Shown: positions 1 to 9,487, numbered from the stretch's first letter. The stretch is 60,000 bases of DNA from Prorocentrum cordatum (GCA_963575745.1 CAUYUJ010011447.1:773501-833500), one strand, 5' to 3'. Notes: generated by a model not told the origin, from the letters alone. Numbers and translations: made by a program.

Positions 1-1480
1 TGTTGTCGACGCTGCGCCGTATCGGCACCAGCGTGCCCAGGAGGGCCTCGAGCAACGTCAGGATTGGAAGGGCGACGTGTCTGACTGCGCTGGATGCGCT
101 GACCGTCTGCGGTTCCGCTGAACTGCTCGCCGTGGCCGTTTGGTGAGACACCTTCCACGTCAAAGGAAACGTGTTTCCAGGTCCCACGCCATGCAATTCA
201 CAAAATACACCGCTCGTGCTCCTCGTTGCATTGGCATCGCCATTCCAATCTGCGTCTGGCCAGAGCCCTATCTCCAAGTCGCCCAGGTCGCTCGGCCCGA
301 AAGTGCCGCACAACTCCAGGTCGTGATGCTCCTGCATGTAAGCCATGAGTCTGATGAGGGACACGTCATCTGTCACAGACCATTTTGTCACACGCGAGCA
401 AAGACGCTGGATGGCAACACTGAGGTCCGGGCGGCTGACCAGACTAGCATAAAGTCCAGAAGCGACGAACGAAGCAGCAGAAGTCTGGAAAACTCCTGGC
501 TCGTCGTCCGCTGGCGCCCAGGATTCGGTCTCTGGAGGGAATGGAGTCGTCGCCTTCCTCAGGGCCCCCGTGTACTCGCCAGTGAACTTCTTGACCACAT
601 TGAGAAGATAGCTGCTCATATTCGTAACCATCGTCCTGGGCTGCAGCGGGCGCTGGTAGTCCACCTTGTCGAAGTTGTAGATCGCCCCCACGTGCCGGAA
701 GACGTCGGCGCACTGCTCCTGAAAGACGATGCGCCGGCCGAGCTCCTCCCAGTGCTTCCTGGCGTTCGCTGCCGTCGCCGCCAACATGAAGTCGCCCACG
801 TAGATCACCATGGTGCTCCCGTCGCAGTGCACCCACACGCTGTGCCACCCCTCGACCTTCTTCCAGCCGGTGAGCTTGATGACGAATACCGTGTCGGCGT
901 GCGTCTCCCATATGTTCCCAGATTTGGAATGGCCCGGGAGCGCGTAGACTAGAGGAACAGCTGGGCGTTGGTATCGCGGCCGGGTGCAGGCCTCGTCGTA
1001 GAACCACTCCTTGGGCCACCATTCGCGCGGAAGCTCCACGAGGTTGATCACGCCAGGGTCCGTGCCTGTGTCCATCGTCGCCTGCAGGTACGCTTGGAAT
1101 GCGTCGCGGTACGTGCAAGTCATCTGCTTCATCAGCGAGACCGCGAAGGCGCAACGCGCCGCTATGAGGCTGGCGGGGGAATTCGACACATCCTCGAAGA
1201 TCTCGTAGGCGCTCCTGCCAGTCCGCGTCCATACGTTGTTCCCTTGGAACACTGCGCGTGCACGGTATTTCCACTGGTCCTCAGACATCTCGGAGTTCTT
1301 GCATCCTAAGATGACGAAGACCCTGCCGACGACGACGTCCTTGAATGAGGCATCGCTCATCCAATCTCGGAGGCTCCGGACCCGGCTCTTATCCCAAGTG
1401 CCGCGTCGATCGTGTCCAGAAAGCTCCGCGTCGATGGCCTGCTTCGCCCTATCGGTCTTGGCCTCCTCCGAGAAATGTTG
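1..1480 (-). CDS. Copia reverse transcriptase-RNase H (3' end outside window)
   Basis: One minus-strand frame stays open from about 1480 to position 1 and continues outside the window. It starts with the typical copia RT N-terminal pattern (A..AEL..H..RGTWD, about 1395-1450), then RARAVFQGNNV near 1230-1260, and the palm motif. The palm should read YVDD but reads YVGD (codons 788-800, GGC instead of GAC/GAT), so a catalytic aspartate is lost. RNase H follows with DADWNGD and RSTSGVF (about 195-260) and a SSSAE motif (about 111-130) in the position of the usual SSTEAE. The neighbouring upstream frame (1357-2502) overlaps it by about 120 bases, which marks a frameshift. Family assignment is firm; the product is predicted inactive. 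Confidence 0.85.
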
Positions 1481-2502
1481 ACTAGGCGCGTAATGAGACA
1501 ACACCACAAAGGCATGTTCGGCGGCCCTGGCGGCAGCACGCGCTCCAAGATACGATCGAAGACCACGCATGGGGCCACGCGCGGGGCAGTAGGCCGCAAC
1601 GCCTGCCAGATGAGCATCGCCATCTCCTTCGTGTACAGCGCGCTGGCGGCTGCGAATCGACCCTGGCACTCCACGAAGGCAGACTTCGGGATGTGATCTG
1701 GGATCTCGGCGTGGCTCTCCAGCTCAATGGGCACGCCCGGGTGCGTCGTCGCGATCTTCCACTTCATGTCGACGTACACGTCCCGGCCCTTGAGGGTGAT
1801 AGACATGCCTACCGCAGCCGACGCCACGAGGACGCTCACCGCGCCCTGGCGGGATAACATGCCATTCACGGCCTCGTTCTCCCACAGCTCGCTGCACTCC
1901 AGCCACTCCCAACTGAGCGTGTTCTGGCTTCTGGCGGCGTGCTCGCACAGCGAAACGGCCGCGGCTATCAACGAATTCGTGAGGTCGACGTCCACTGTAA
2001 CTTCCCCGCGGGTGCAAGGAATTGATACCCAAATGTGCACTTCCACAGCGAAAAGGGCACAAAACCTGATCAATGCGTGCAGCAATTTCTTGGTGCTCTT
2101 CTTGGTGAGGTCCACCTTGGCAGTGATCCTAACGGCAAGGCAGTGCTCGCGGACGTTCGCAGCTAGCTCGCTGTCGTCCGCGCATCCCAACTCTATCAAC
2201 AGGAACATGCAGTCGCCCGTCATGACCATGTTGCGCACCTGCTGCACAAGGCTCTCGGCAGAGTTGCCGCCCACACTCTGTGCAGGTACTCGGTGCTCGT
2301 GCATGTAGTCCTGGGAGCATCCACCACCTCTCGCGCCCGTCTCTGGCTGCAGCTCTGATGCGCCGTCGGGGGCCCCATCGACTGGCTGTCGGGCCACCGC
2401 AACCATGGGCGCAGTTGGGTGGATGATCCCTTTCCCTTTCGCCTTGACGTAGATCGTCTCACCTCCTGCTCGTTGAAGCCCTCCGCATCCTTCTCCTTCC
2501 AC
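1357..2502 (-). CDS. Methyltransferase-like region of copia A polyprotein
   Basis: A 381-codon open frame between integrase and RT. It contains FLLIELGCADDSELA (a motif-I-like start), WVSIPCTRG (a PC motif resembling motif IV of C5-cytosine methyltransferases but with T rather than Q), SWEWLECSELW, and a C-terminal block with VASAAVGM, KWKIATTHP and YTKEMAMLIW. From memory this set of blocks recurs in dinoflagellate copia polyproteins. By layout it looks like a degenerate Rossmann methyltransferase fold; whether it is catalytic is unknown. The last ~40 residues (Arg/Ser rich) are probably read past a frameshift, because the RT frame begins near 1480. Confidence 0.55.
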   Translation of the reverse strand: MEGEGCGGLQRAGGETIYVKAKGKGIIHPTAPMVAVARQPVDGAPDGASELQPETGARGGGCSQDYMHEHRVPAQSVGGNSAESLVQQVRNMVMTGDCMFLLIELGCADDSELAANVREHCLAVRITAKVDLTKKSTKKLLHALIRFCALFAVEVHIWVSIPCTRGEVTVDVDLTNSLIAAAVSLCEHAARSQNTLSWEWLECSELWENEAVNGMLSRQGAVSVLVASAAVGMSITLKGRDVYVDMKWKIATTHPGVPIELESHAEIPDHIPKSAFVECQGRFAAASALYTKEMAMLIWQALRPTAPRVAPCVVFDRILERVLPPGPPNMPLWCCLITRLVNISRRRPRPIGRSRPSTRSFLDTIDAALGIRAGSGASEIG

Positions 2503-4184
2503 TCGTCACGAAGATCTCGCTGGGCGCGCCGACCGATGCCACACCACACCTCTGGTTCACAAGTTGGTGGGCGTCGAGACCATGGGGGAACATGCACAAG
2601 GCGTACTCTGTCGCCCCTGCCGAAATGATCCACCCTCCAGCCAGGCGGCGCTTTGCCCCCCTCGATGGCGGTGATATCTGGCTTGATGTCCTCCGCTGCC
2701 TGCTCCGCGTCCCGGCGGTCGGCGTCGACGGACGGGAACTCGACCATGAACTCGTCTGTGTCGGGCTTCGTCTCGCCCTCGTCGTCCACCTCCTGCTCCA
2801 GCGCCAGCACGTGTCCAAGCGGGACCGACGCTTCGAACTTGGCGGCATTCTCCTTCCACTTCCCATCGAAGTACTCCGCATCGACGTCAACCTCCCCCTC
2901 CTCCTCCATCATGGCCCAGTTCCCTTCCTCATCCTCCTTCGCCTGCGGCGCCGGCAACGACTTGTCGACCGTCGCTCCGTGCATCGCGAGGCGCTGCTTG
3001 AGCGGGAAGGTCACGTCCTCTGGGAAGACGACGTCGCACGTCCTCCTGATCGCAGCCTTGGCCGGCCGACGATCGGAGGTGAACCTGGAGAGAGGGATCG
3101 CGCCGTAGCTCGAGGCCCACCTCCCCCCTGGACCAATCGTGACTTCCAACAGGACCGCCGGGACCAAGCGCGACTGCAGCTTGTCGCGCAGCGGCTCCGC
3201 ACTCTGCTCCTTCACCGGGCGGACAGGGTGGAAGAGCACCAGCGCCCCAAACGCGTACTGCATGTAGGGAGCCTTCTGGTTGCGCCGTCGGAAGTAGGGG
3301 GCCATGCCGTCGGCCCCGACCATGAAGCCGCTCCACTGGGAGATCCAGAACAGCAGTGCCATGGGCCACCAAGCCTCATCGAAGCCAGACTGGATGAGCG
3401 CCGCACGAGTCCCCTCGGAAGCGGTGCGATTAGATCGCTCGGCCCTCGGAGCGTGCCTATACGGCACTGAAGCGAAGTGGGCAAGAGGCCGCTGGGCCCT
3501 GATGATCCGGGCGGCCGCCAAGAACTCGGCTGCGCGGTCGGACCACCACCTGCGAATCAACGGCGGCAGCTCGTCGAAACGATGAATCAGCTCCACCACC
3601 ACCCTGGCTTCCTTCGAGTTCGAAGGTCCCGCGCCCATGAACTGCGTCAAGTCGTCGGTGAGCATGAGGGTGCGCTGTGCGGTCTTGTAGGCTGGGGTGC
3701 CCCTGCGGATCTCCAGCCAGTCCAAGTGGCACATCGCCCCGAAGGGCTTGTCGATCGCGCCCTTGCCAGTGACGTAAATCATGGGCTCCTTGCGCCGCAC
3801 CTTGTACCTATGAAGGTGTTTGCTGTCGTCGCAAATGTGGCAGCCCTTGAGCCGAGGCAGGTGCATGCTGTTGTGCGCGGCCGAGTTGACGTCGTGGCAC
3901 GGCATGCGATACTCCTGCTCCTCGTCCTTCGGCTCGACGGTCTTGACGGCGAAGCTCGACTCGTCGGCAATGGTGTCCGCCTCGAGCTCGTGCTCGGTCC
4001 GCTCGGCCTCGTCGAGAAGCCGCTGCACGCCGGCCAGAAGAGATTGACAGTCCTCCCCCGCTGCTCCTGGGAGCGGCGCGATCGCAGACGCCTCGTCCAG
4101 CGCCGGCTCGACGGCAATGAGCGCGCGCCACGTCATATAGCCACTGCGCGGTCTTCTCCGCAGCGCCGTCGGGCGCCCTGTCAT
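2220..4184 (-). CDS. Copia integrase segment (copia A)
   Basis: The open frame carries an acidic N-terminus, then an HHCC-like zinc module (HNSMHLPRLKGCHICDDS) near 3.8 kb. The integrase core follows, with CHLDWLE (first Asp), WWSDRAAEF (second Asp) and PRAERSNRTASEG (Glu), keeping the DDE triad. The downstream WWPMALLFWISQW and FGALVLFHP blocks match the C-terminal part of copia integrases. It is preceded by gag in another frame (switch near 4.13 kb, where an Arg-rich tail replaces the expected sequence) and followed by the methyltransferase-like frame (switch near 2.46 kb). Sequence downstream of about 2460 in this frame is probably not translated in the original protein. Confidence 0.8.
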   Translation of the reverse strand: MTGRPTALRRRPRSGYMTWRALIAVEPALDEASAIAPLPGAAGEDCQSLLAGVQRLLDEAERTEHELEADTIADESSFAVKTVEPKDEEQEYRMPCHDVNSAAHNSMHLPRLKGCHICDDSKHLHRYKVRRKEPMIYVTGKGAIDKPFGAMCHLDWLEIRRGTPAYKTAQRTLMLTDDLTQFMGAGPSNSKEARVVVELIHRFDELPPLIRRWWSDRAAEFLAAARIIRAQRPLAHFASVPYRHAPRAERSNRTASEGTRAALIQSGFDEAWWPMALLFWISQWSGFMVGADGMAPYFRRRNQKAPYMQYAFGALVLFHPVRPVKEQSAEPLRDKLQSRLVPAVLLEVTIGPGGRWASSYGAIPLSRFTSDRRPAKAAIRRTCDVVFPEDVTFPLKQRLAMHGATVDKSLPAPQAKEDEEGNWAMMEEEGEVDVDAEYFDGKWKENAAKFEASVPLGHVLALEQEVDDEGETKPDTDEFMVEFPSVDADRRDAEQAAEDIKPDITAIEGGKAPPGWRVDHFGRGDRVRLVHVPPWSRRPPTCEPEVWCGIGRRAQRDLRDEWKEKDAEGFNEQEVRRSTSRRKGKGSSTQLRPWLRWPDSQSMGPPTAHQSCSQRRAREVVDAPRTTCTSTEYLHRVWAATLPRALCSRCATWS

Positions 4185-5241
4185 AGAGCTTGAAATCGAG
4201 CTCCAACTGCTTGCACTTCCGCAGCTGCGGCTCCACGCAAGCGCGCAGGAACGTCTCCTCAGGCGGGCCCTTCAACTGCGTGAGAATCGCGTCCAACCCA
4301 TCCAAGTAGAGGCTGAGGTCGCCCTTGTACTCGTGCGCCATAAGCTTCGAGATGTCGACCTGGGTCGCGGCGCCGCGCTCGAGGGTGAACTTCTGGAGTG
4401 CGCAGTAGAACACGTACCTCCCAGATGGCTCACGCCCACTCCGATAGCACTGCCCCCGGTAGGTCAACAAGGAACGCTTGAGCTCACCAGACGCGTAGCG
4501 CAACACCGCCGCGAAGAGCTCCTCGTCAAAGGCCTTCCATTTCCTCGGGGCCTCCAGCAGCGGCATGATGTCTGGCTGGTAGAATTCCTCGGCGTACTTG
4601 AGGTATCGGATGGTACGCCTCTGAGGTCGGCTTAATGCAGTAGTGCATGCCGTGTACGCCTCGTTCAGCCATGTCCTGAAACCAGTTGGAGCTGGAGGCG
4701 AACCGAGGTCGATCTGCGTCACCTTCGTGCGCTTCCGGGCGAACTCCTCGCCCGACGACTCATCGGAGCTCGCGCCGTCAATCGAGCGGGTCTGCTGGAC
4801 TGGCTGCGCCCGGATCCCCGCCGCAGCCTGACTAGGCGAGATGGCGGACCGCAGGCTCGCTGGTTGAGGAGGCCTCTCTGGACCTCCGAAGCTCGTCATC
4901 GGTATGGTGCTTGTGGGCGAGGCGCCGTCGCTTCGCGGCCGCATGCGCAGCTGCGTGCCTGGGACCGCCGGCATGGCGATGGGGGTTATGTGCGGCGTCA
5001 CTGTGGGCACCGCGCCCCATGAAGGCTGAGCTGGGACCTCAGCGCGGCAGGCGACTCCCGGCCGCCGCTCGCCGGCAGCCGACGATGCCATCTTGAGCTC
5101 CTCCACCTCCGTGACAACCTGCTGCAGCTCGGACTGGACATCCTGAAGCTCGGCGACGGTCTCGTTCTCCGCCTCGGCGAGGGTTCGGCATCGGGCGTCG
5201 CTCTGCTGAACGAGCGAATTTGCCCACTCATTGACCCTCAC
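3808..5241 (-). CDS. Gag core of copia A
   Basis: The frame begins inside a coiled-coil stretch (AEAENETVAELQDVQSELQQ), then a Pro/Ser-rich linker, then a helical core. The core has RRTIRYLKYAEEFYQPDIMP, KWKAFDEELFAAVL, a CYRSGREPSGRYVFYCALQ block, YLDGLDAILTQLKGPPEETF and a C-terminal helix. The layout fits the helical capsid-type domain of copia gag. Coding is believable to about 4130; the Arg-rich remainder down to 3808 is out of frame with the integrase ORF that overlaps it. Its first codon overlaps the TGA of the upstream frame by four bases (GTGA), which I read as a frameshift rather than a true start. Confidence 0.6.
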   Translation of the reverse strand: MRVNEWANSLVQQSDARCRTLAEAENETVAELQDVQSELQQVVTEVEELKMASSAAGERRPGVACRAEVPAQPSWGAVPTVTPHITPIAMPAVPGTQLRMRPRSDGASPTSTIPMTSFGGPERPPQPASLRSAISPSQAAAGIRAQPVQQTRSIDGASSDESSGEEFARKRTKVTQIDLGSPPAPTGFRTWLNEAYTACTTALSRPQRRTIRYLKYAEEFYQPDIMPLLEAPRKWKAFDEELFAAVLRYASGELKRSLLTYRGQCYRSGREPSGRYVFYCALQKFTLERGAATQVDISKLMAHEYKGDLSLYLDGLDAILTQLKGPPEETFLRACVEPQLRKCKQLELDFKLYDRAPDGAAEKTAQWLYDVARAHCRRAGAGRGVCDRAAPRSSGGGLSISSGRRAAASRRGRADRARARGGHHCRRVELRRQDRRAEGRGAGVSHAVPRRQLGRAQQHAPASAQGLPHLRRQQTPS

Positions 5242-6461
5242 CTGCGTGGTCTCGCGAGGGCGGCGATTTCTTCTCGGGCCTCTGCCCTGGTTGAGGCGAT
5301 TGCCTCTTCGGCCGCGCGGAGTTCACAGCGACGCAGGGCGCCCTGGTCGGCCATCTCGGTCTGGATGGTGTCTCTCACGGCACCGATCTCGGCCTCAAGC
5401 TGCTCTTCACGCAACTCGTGGCGGCGTGATGCGTAGCGAGCTGCTCGATAAGAGTCGCGTTCGCCTGCCTCCGCGCGCGCTCGCAAAGAGGCGATCTCCG
5501 CGATTTCGAGGCGGAGTTCCGCCTGTGTCCTGTGATGCGCGGCGCCGATGTGCGCCTCAGCCCTCAAGAGTTCCGACTGGCCCTCGGCCTTCATCTCGGC
5601 CGTCGCGGCACGGTGGTGGTCCTGGTACTCCTCCTGCATCTCGTGCACCCGCTGGCGGAAAATGCCGTCGAAGTAGAACTCGAGCTCGTGCACGGACCTC
5701 CTCATAGACGCATGCTGGTCCTGGGTGCTCTGCTGCAGCAGGGGCGCCTCGTACTGCCGAAGCCCATCCCTAGCCTGCCCCTTGAAGTGCACCTCGCCCT
5801 GGGTCGCGATGGCCATCGATTCGGCCGCCAACTGTCCTTCGCGGGCCTGCGCGACGGCAAAGGCCCTGCCGACCTCGGTCTGCGCGCGGGCCCGGTCCTC
5901 GGCGAAGTGCTCGGCGAGCGCGGCCTCGTGGGAGGCGACCGCCACCCGAGCCTCGGCCAGCGCCCTGGCTTTGAACTGCTCCTCGTAGACGACGACGCGG
6001 CTGTGCATTTCGGCCTCCGCGTCCACGAAGTTGGTGACCCTGCTCAGCTCCATGGTGAGGTCCAGGTCCTCCCCGGGGCCCTGCACTACGGCACCTCCTC
6101 CTCCTCCTGCTACCCCTCCTGGTGGAGCCACTGGCTGTGGCGCCAAAGCTGCATGCTGGGGCGGGGCGGCCGCGAGGACAGCTGGAGCTGCCACGATCGT
6201 CGTCAAGTCCGCCAGCGAAGGCAGCAGCACTTCACCTGCTCCTCCTCCGCATCCTCCTCCTCCCTCACGCCCATGGTCCGCGGCATCGCGCTGCAGTTGA
6301 ACCGGAGCTGGAGGAGGCGCCGGAGCTGGCGGCGGGGGCAGTGGAGGTCGCCCGGCGGACGAGGCCGACGGGTAGGGGTTCGCCCTCGACCTCGCTGGAG
6401 ACGGCGATATGGCCCCTGTTGGCCGCATTGCGCAAGGCGATGAGGACCCCCCCTCTGTCAA
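5238..6461 (-). CDS. Gag N-terminal coiled-coil region of copia A
   Basis: A 407-codon frame. A Pro/Ala-rich low-complexity head is followed by about 270 residues of charged, Ala/Glu/Arg/Gln-rich sequence with heptad character (for example EEQFKARALAEARVAVASHE and ARAEAGERDSYRAARYASR). It is predicted to be a long coiled coil. Its end overlaps the next gag frame at 5238-5241. A related hydrophilic piece lies in another frame at 6265-6618. Assembly as a virus-like-particle gag is inferred only from position upstream of the capsid-like core and integrase. Confidence 0.5.
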   Translation of the reverse strand: MTEGGSSSPCAMRPTGAISPSPARSRANPYPSASSAGRPPLPPPPAPAPPPAPVQLQRDAADHGREGGGGCGGGAGEVLLPSLADLTTIVAAPAVLAAAPPQHAALAPQPVAPPGGVAGGGGGAVVQGPGEDLDLTMELSRVTNFVDAEAEMHSRVVVYEEQFKARALAEARVAVASHEAALAEHFAEDRARAQTEVGRAFAVAQAREGQLAAESMAIATQGEVHFKGQARDGLRQYEAPLLQQSTQDQHASMRRSVHELEFYFDGIFRQRVHEMQEEYQDHHRAATAEMKAEGQSELLRAEAHIGAAHHRTQAELRLEIAEIASLRARAEAGERDSYRAARYASRRHELREEQLEAEIGAVRDTIQTEMADQGALRRCELRAAEEAIASTRAEAREEIAALARPRR

Positions 6462-6618
6462 CCTGGGCTGCCGCGCCGGGGGCGCCGTTCAAGTGCTCCT
6501 CGAGCAGCCGATGGGCGCTGGCTGCTGTCTCCTCGCGCGCGCGGGCGCGCTCGTCAAGCTTCTCGTGGCGCTTCAGCGCGCCGTCGAGCAGCTTCTCGAC
6601 GGATCTCTTGCGTGGCAC
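6265..6618 (-). CDS. Probable gag N-terminus of copia A
   Basis: The first ~85 codons of this frame give a charged helical peptide starting MPRKRSVEKLLDGALKRHEK and running through REETAASAHRLLEEHLNGA. This composition continues naturally into the coiled-coil gag frame at 5238-6461 if a frameshift is assumed near 6.40 kb. The ATG at 6618 is the most 5' one in a good context for the element. The last ~30 residues (Ser/Ala-rich) overlap the other frame and are doubtful. No named domain. Confidence 0.35.
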   Translation of the reverse strand: MPRKRSVEKLLDGALKRHEKLDERARAREETAASAHRLLEEHLNGAPGAAAQVDRGGVLIALRNAANRGHIAVSSEVEGEPLPVGLVRRATSTAPAASSGASSSSGSTAARCRGPWA

Positions 6619-6649
6619 GCGCTGGGGAGCGCAAGGCCCCTAACCTGTG

Positions 6650-7286
6650 AACAGCCGGAGCGCCAGGCACGCGGGCTGATCGGTTGTGGGATCGGTAAGA
6701 TATCGAATTCGTTTTTCTGTTGGCTCCGTGTGCGCAGAGCCCCTCGTTGAGCCCCAAGGGCTACGGACACAAGCTTAGCCATGTCCGAGCCAAGACCGTG
6801 CAAGAGAAGAGCCATGAGGACCATGGGGTGGGGCGCTGAGAGGCAGCAGCCAAACCCTCAGAACGGAGGGCAAACGTCAAGGAGGCGCCGCACGGCAGCG
6901 CGCATCCTGGCGCCCCTCCGAACTGGGGGAGGCACCACGCCACAGCACCCACACCACCACGTCCTTCAGAAGGGGGGTCACTGGGGAGGCGCCGCACGGC
7001 AGCACGCTCCTCGGTGTACCCCCAGGCTCATGCACGCGATTCGCGTGGTGCATTCTGTCGGCGCCAATCCGGCCAAATGGAGCTATGCAGGGTTACAACA
7101 TAACGTGAACTAGTGCTACACCCCCAGACCCGCGTCTCACGCGGGGCCAGCCGACCGGCCGGAAAGTTCGAGTTTGGGCCCCAAAGGCGGCCCAGCCGAC
7201 CGGCCGGAGAATTCGAATTCTAGCTCCAAGAGAATTTTAGCTCCACGATGCAACACAGTGGCAACAAACAAAGTAAGCATGCTATG
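6650..7286. repeat. Non-coding interval with short duplicated segments
   Basis: No believable gene. Two short direct duplications are visible: GGAGGCGCCGCACGGCAGC occurs at about 6882 and 6988, and CAGCCGACCGGCCGGA occurs at about 7148 and 7194, each followed by a TTCGA-like motif. Further right, GATGCAACACA is repeated at about 7248 and 7298. The interval lies upstream of copia A gag and could hold a decayed LTR, but I cannot define LTR ends. Confidence 0.35.
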
Positions 7287-8006
7287 CTACACAATGCGAT
7301 GCAACACAACGGCAGCAAAAAATGCAAAGGCGGATGGTCTCCGCGCGGTGATGTCTGCGAGGCGCCGTCCGTGCAAGTTGCTGCAGACATGCGCGTGCAA
7401 CATTTCACAGCCAATCTTAGAAGACTGAGCGTATGCTCGAGCTCCTTTATCAACTCGAGTATAGATACTACGATGCACACCAGTTGTGCGATTTCTGTGC
7501 GTTTTATGTAAGACAATTTGATCAACTGACCTTGCCGTCGTGATCGCTAGCGCCGTGTTGCGCCATTCGGCCTTCCGAGCGCCTTGTCCATGCCAGTCTA
7601 GAATATGCCCAGTAGGTTCTGCAGGCCCCCCTGCTATATTGCAAGCGCATCGCCAGAGGTTGGCGGGGATGCGCGCGCACGTAGTCGCCACTTGCAAGTA
7701 CGATCCGCTGGGCAACGTGTTAGCGCGGTCGCACTTGAGGCCGAAGTGGCAGAAACGCACGCGCATGACTTGCAATTCAAGATCTTCAATGGCATCTCGC
7801 ATGGGGCCCCGTGTCCAGAAGTATCCGGGCGGCTCCACAAGTACACTTCTCATGCGTAGAGCCCGAGCCTGGGAGATCAGACTTGGGATGCGCTGGCAGC
7901 GTGGCCGTGCCCTCTTGCCAGGCAGCATCGCATGCCAAGTCAGCAGGCGCTGCCGCCCGCGACAGTTGGCAATCGCCCGAGAGTAATGCACCCAAATACT
8001 GTGCAC
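7287..8006 (-). CDS. Methyltransferase-like piece of copia B
   Basis: The readable part is roughly 7,560-7,900. It contains LISQARALRMRSVLVEPPG, then RFCHFGLKCDRANTLPSG, YLQVATTCARIPANL and a Cys-rich end (WRCAC). The spacing of an E-P-P motif, an F/C-x-FGL motif and a VATT-C block resembles the C-terminal half of the methyltransferase-like segment of dinoflagellate copia polyproteins (recognised from memory). The motif I and PC motifs are not seen. The remainder of the frame (7287 to about 7500) has no recognisable content. The upstream protease frame runs into this region out of phase. Confidence 0.4.
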   Translation of the reverse strand: MHSIWVHYSRAIANCRGRQRLLTWHAMLPGKRARPRCQRIPSLISQARALRMRSVLVEPPGYFWTRGPMRDAIEDLELQVMRVRFCHFGLKCDRANTLPSGSYLQVATTCARIPANLWRCACNIAGGPAEPTGHILDWHGQGARKAEWRNTALAITTARSVDQIVLHKTHRNRTTGVHRSIYTRVDKGARAYAQSSKIGCEMLHAHVCSNLHGRRLADITARRPSAFAFFAAVVLHRIV

Positions 8007-9303
8007 CAGTGGAGGTCATTACCTCTGCGCGTTTAATACGGTCACACATGTATCCTCGGGCTCGGAGTTCAGCGCAAGCTGCCCGTATATTCCCAATGAC
8101 AAATGCACGGGAATGATAATGATGCGACAACCCTTCATTTTCTGCAGCGGCCACACAGCCGGGTCCACTGCTGTTCGTGGCAGCCGCGCAGCCGGGCTTG
8201 CCGCGGCCCCTGGCACGCGCGGCCGGCGCCTGGGGAAAGAATGCAGGTGTCCCTGCGCTTGCTGACAGCACCTGAGCATTCGGCCTGTCTGAGCAAGCGC
8301 GAGTGGCCGTGGCACGCGCCTGCCTCCGCCACTTGCTTGGCGATGGAGCGCCCAAATGCCTGTGCCATGCTGCGCTGCAGAGCCGCTGCTCGAAACGAAA
8401 ACTATCAAACTTCTCAGCGCCGTCACCCCTGTCCGCAGGTGTCCCTGCCTGTGCGTCGGGAGGCGTCCACGTCGTGCCCTCCTCGTAAATGGCCTGATAT
8501 ATCTTCGCCTGCAAATTGCGGAAGGCGAAGTCTCTGTCGGCCGAGGTAGGGGTAGTCCCAAAGGACATATTCCTGCGATGCCATGTCTTCCAGGTGTTGT
8601 TCACCAAGTACTGGATCGTGAAAGTGAACGTCTTGTCGTTGACAGGAAAACCGGTGCCCTTCGTATCTTGTGACATCATGTATGCGTGAGCATCGTTCAC
8701 AGCAGGCGCCCCTGCAATTGGCTCTGGATCGGATACCTCCTTGACGAGTAATGGAGCTTCTTCGCGCTGAGGATTGGCCGCGATAGTAAACGACATCGGC
8801 CCTTGATCCTCAGTGGCCAACTCGCACTCGCCAGCCTTGAGTGCCAGATGCCCGGAAGGTGTCTTCATCAGGTCGAATGCGCTGGCACCTTTTCCGAGTA
8901 GAACCATATGCATCTCCACGCCAGGGATGATCATCTTCTCGCGCAACTGCCCAAGGATCAGGATGGCCCCCATGTTGAACATGTTCCTCAGACCCAGGAT
9001 GGCAGGGAGGTTCCCCCCAGAACCCTCAGCTACATGCGCTAAGTACGCGTCGAGTCTCGGCACAGCAGATTGCCCCGCAACAGCTCCCCTTTCTTTGCAT
9101 GCGATCGCGCAACGCAGGGATGTATCACAGATCGCGGCGCCGCGTCCCACTCCTGACACGAAAAGCCTCCTCGCGCGGCTCAGCCTTTTCATGGCGTGCC
9201 CGTAGGGGCGCGATACCTGCTCAAAGGTCTGTGCCGTCTTTAATCCAATAATATTGATTTTACTGACAATATCCCAAATAATAATCAACATACCATTGCT
9301 CAT
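7786..9303 (-). CDS. Retropepsin-like segment of copia B
   Basis: The diagnostic part is about 9,200-8,800: LFVSGVGRGAA, then LDAYLAHVAEGSGGNLPAIL with GLRNM, and further on LMKTPSGHLALKAGECE. The pairing of an EGSG..LPA-LGL block with a SGHL block is what I recall from the C-terminal half of aspartic proteases in dinoflagellate copia elements. The catalytic D-S/T-G is not in this frame. An upstream MIDTDGQMGMY (about 9,560) is a weak candidate. After about 8,500 the frame is dominated by AGTPA-containing low-complexity sequence and is doubtful. Leading residues 1-35 are AT-rich and probably not coding. Confidence 0.45.
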   Translation of the reverse strand: MSNGMLIIIWDIVSKINIIGLKTAQTFEQVSRPYGHAMKRLSRARRLFVSGVGRGAAICDTSLRCAIACKERGAVAGQSAVPRLDAYLAHVAEGSGGNLPAILGLRNMFNMGAILILGQLREKMIIPGVEMHMVLLGKGASAFDLMKTPSGHLALKAGECELATEDQGPMSFTIAANPQREEAPLLVKEVSDPEPIAGAPAVNDAHAYMMSQDTKGTGFPVNDKTFTFTIQYLVNNTWKTWHRRNMSFGTTPTSADRDFAFRNLQAKIYQAIYEEGTTWTPPDAQAGTPADRGDGAEKFDSFRFEQRLCSAAWHRHLGAPSPSKWRRQARATATRACSDRPNAQVLSASAGTPAFFPQAPAARARGRGKPGCAAATNSSGPGCVAAAENEGLSHHYHSRAFVIGNIRAACAELRARGYMCDRIKRAEVMTSTGAQYLGALLSGDCQLSRAAAPADLACDAAWQEGTATLPAHPKSDLPGSGSTHEKCTCGAARILLDTGPHARCH

Positions 9304-9487
9304 AGTTCCACTACTAGGCGTTTACCAAATAGTCCAGCAACTCCGGACACTGTCGTGCCATTCAAGCCTTTGCGGCGCCTACGCTCCAACACCCAATCAT
9401 TTCGTGACAAAGATGTGAACAACAAATCATATACCCACGAGCCCCTCCTTCCGTAATAGGATCATTTTCAAAGATCCAGGCTGCATG

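Larger units (their letters stand above)
1..6650 (-). mobile_element. Ty1/copia-type retrotransposon A, decayed, cut by the left window edge
   Basis: Reading the minus strand from about 6.62 kb to 1, the order is coiled-coil gag, gag core, HHCC plus DDE integrase, a methyltransferase-like segment, then reverse transcriptase and RNase H. Integrase upstream of RT is the Ty1/copia order. The pieces lie in different frames, with switches near 6.4, 5.24, 4.13, 2.46 and 1.5 kb, and the RT active site is YVGD, so this copy is not autonomous as it stands. No LTR is seen: the 3' end lies left of the window, and I could not identify a 5' LTR or primer-binding site in 6.65-7.2 kb. Extra methyltransferase-like sequence between integrase and RT is, from recollection, a feature of dinoflagellate copia elements. 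Confidence 0.85.

Noticed and set aside
140-952. Plus-strand 270-codon frame at the left edge
   Set aside because: Lies antisense to the RT-RNase H whose motifs are clear on the minus strand; shadow frame in GC-rich DNA.
444-1274. Minus-strand 276-codon frame inside the RT
   Set aside because: Arg/His-rich and out of phase with the RT motifs, which lie in a different minus frame.
7065-7085. GGCCAAATGGAGCTATG as a spliced-leader relic
   Set aside because: Needs an insertion and several mismatches; too weak next to the 51.17-kb match.
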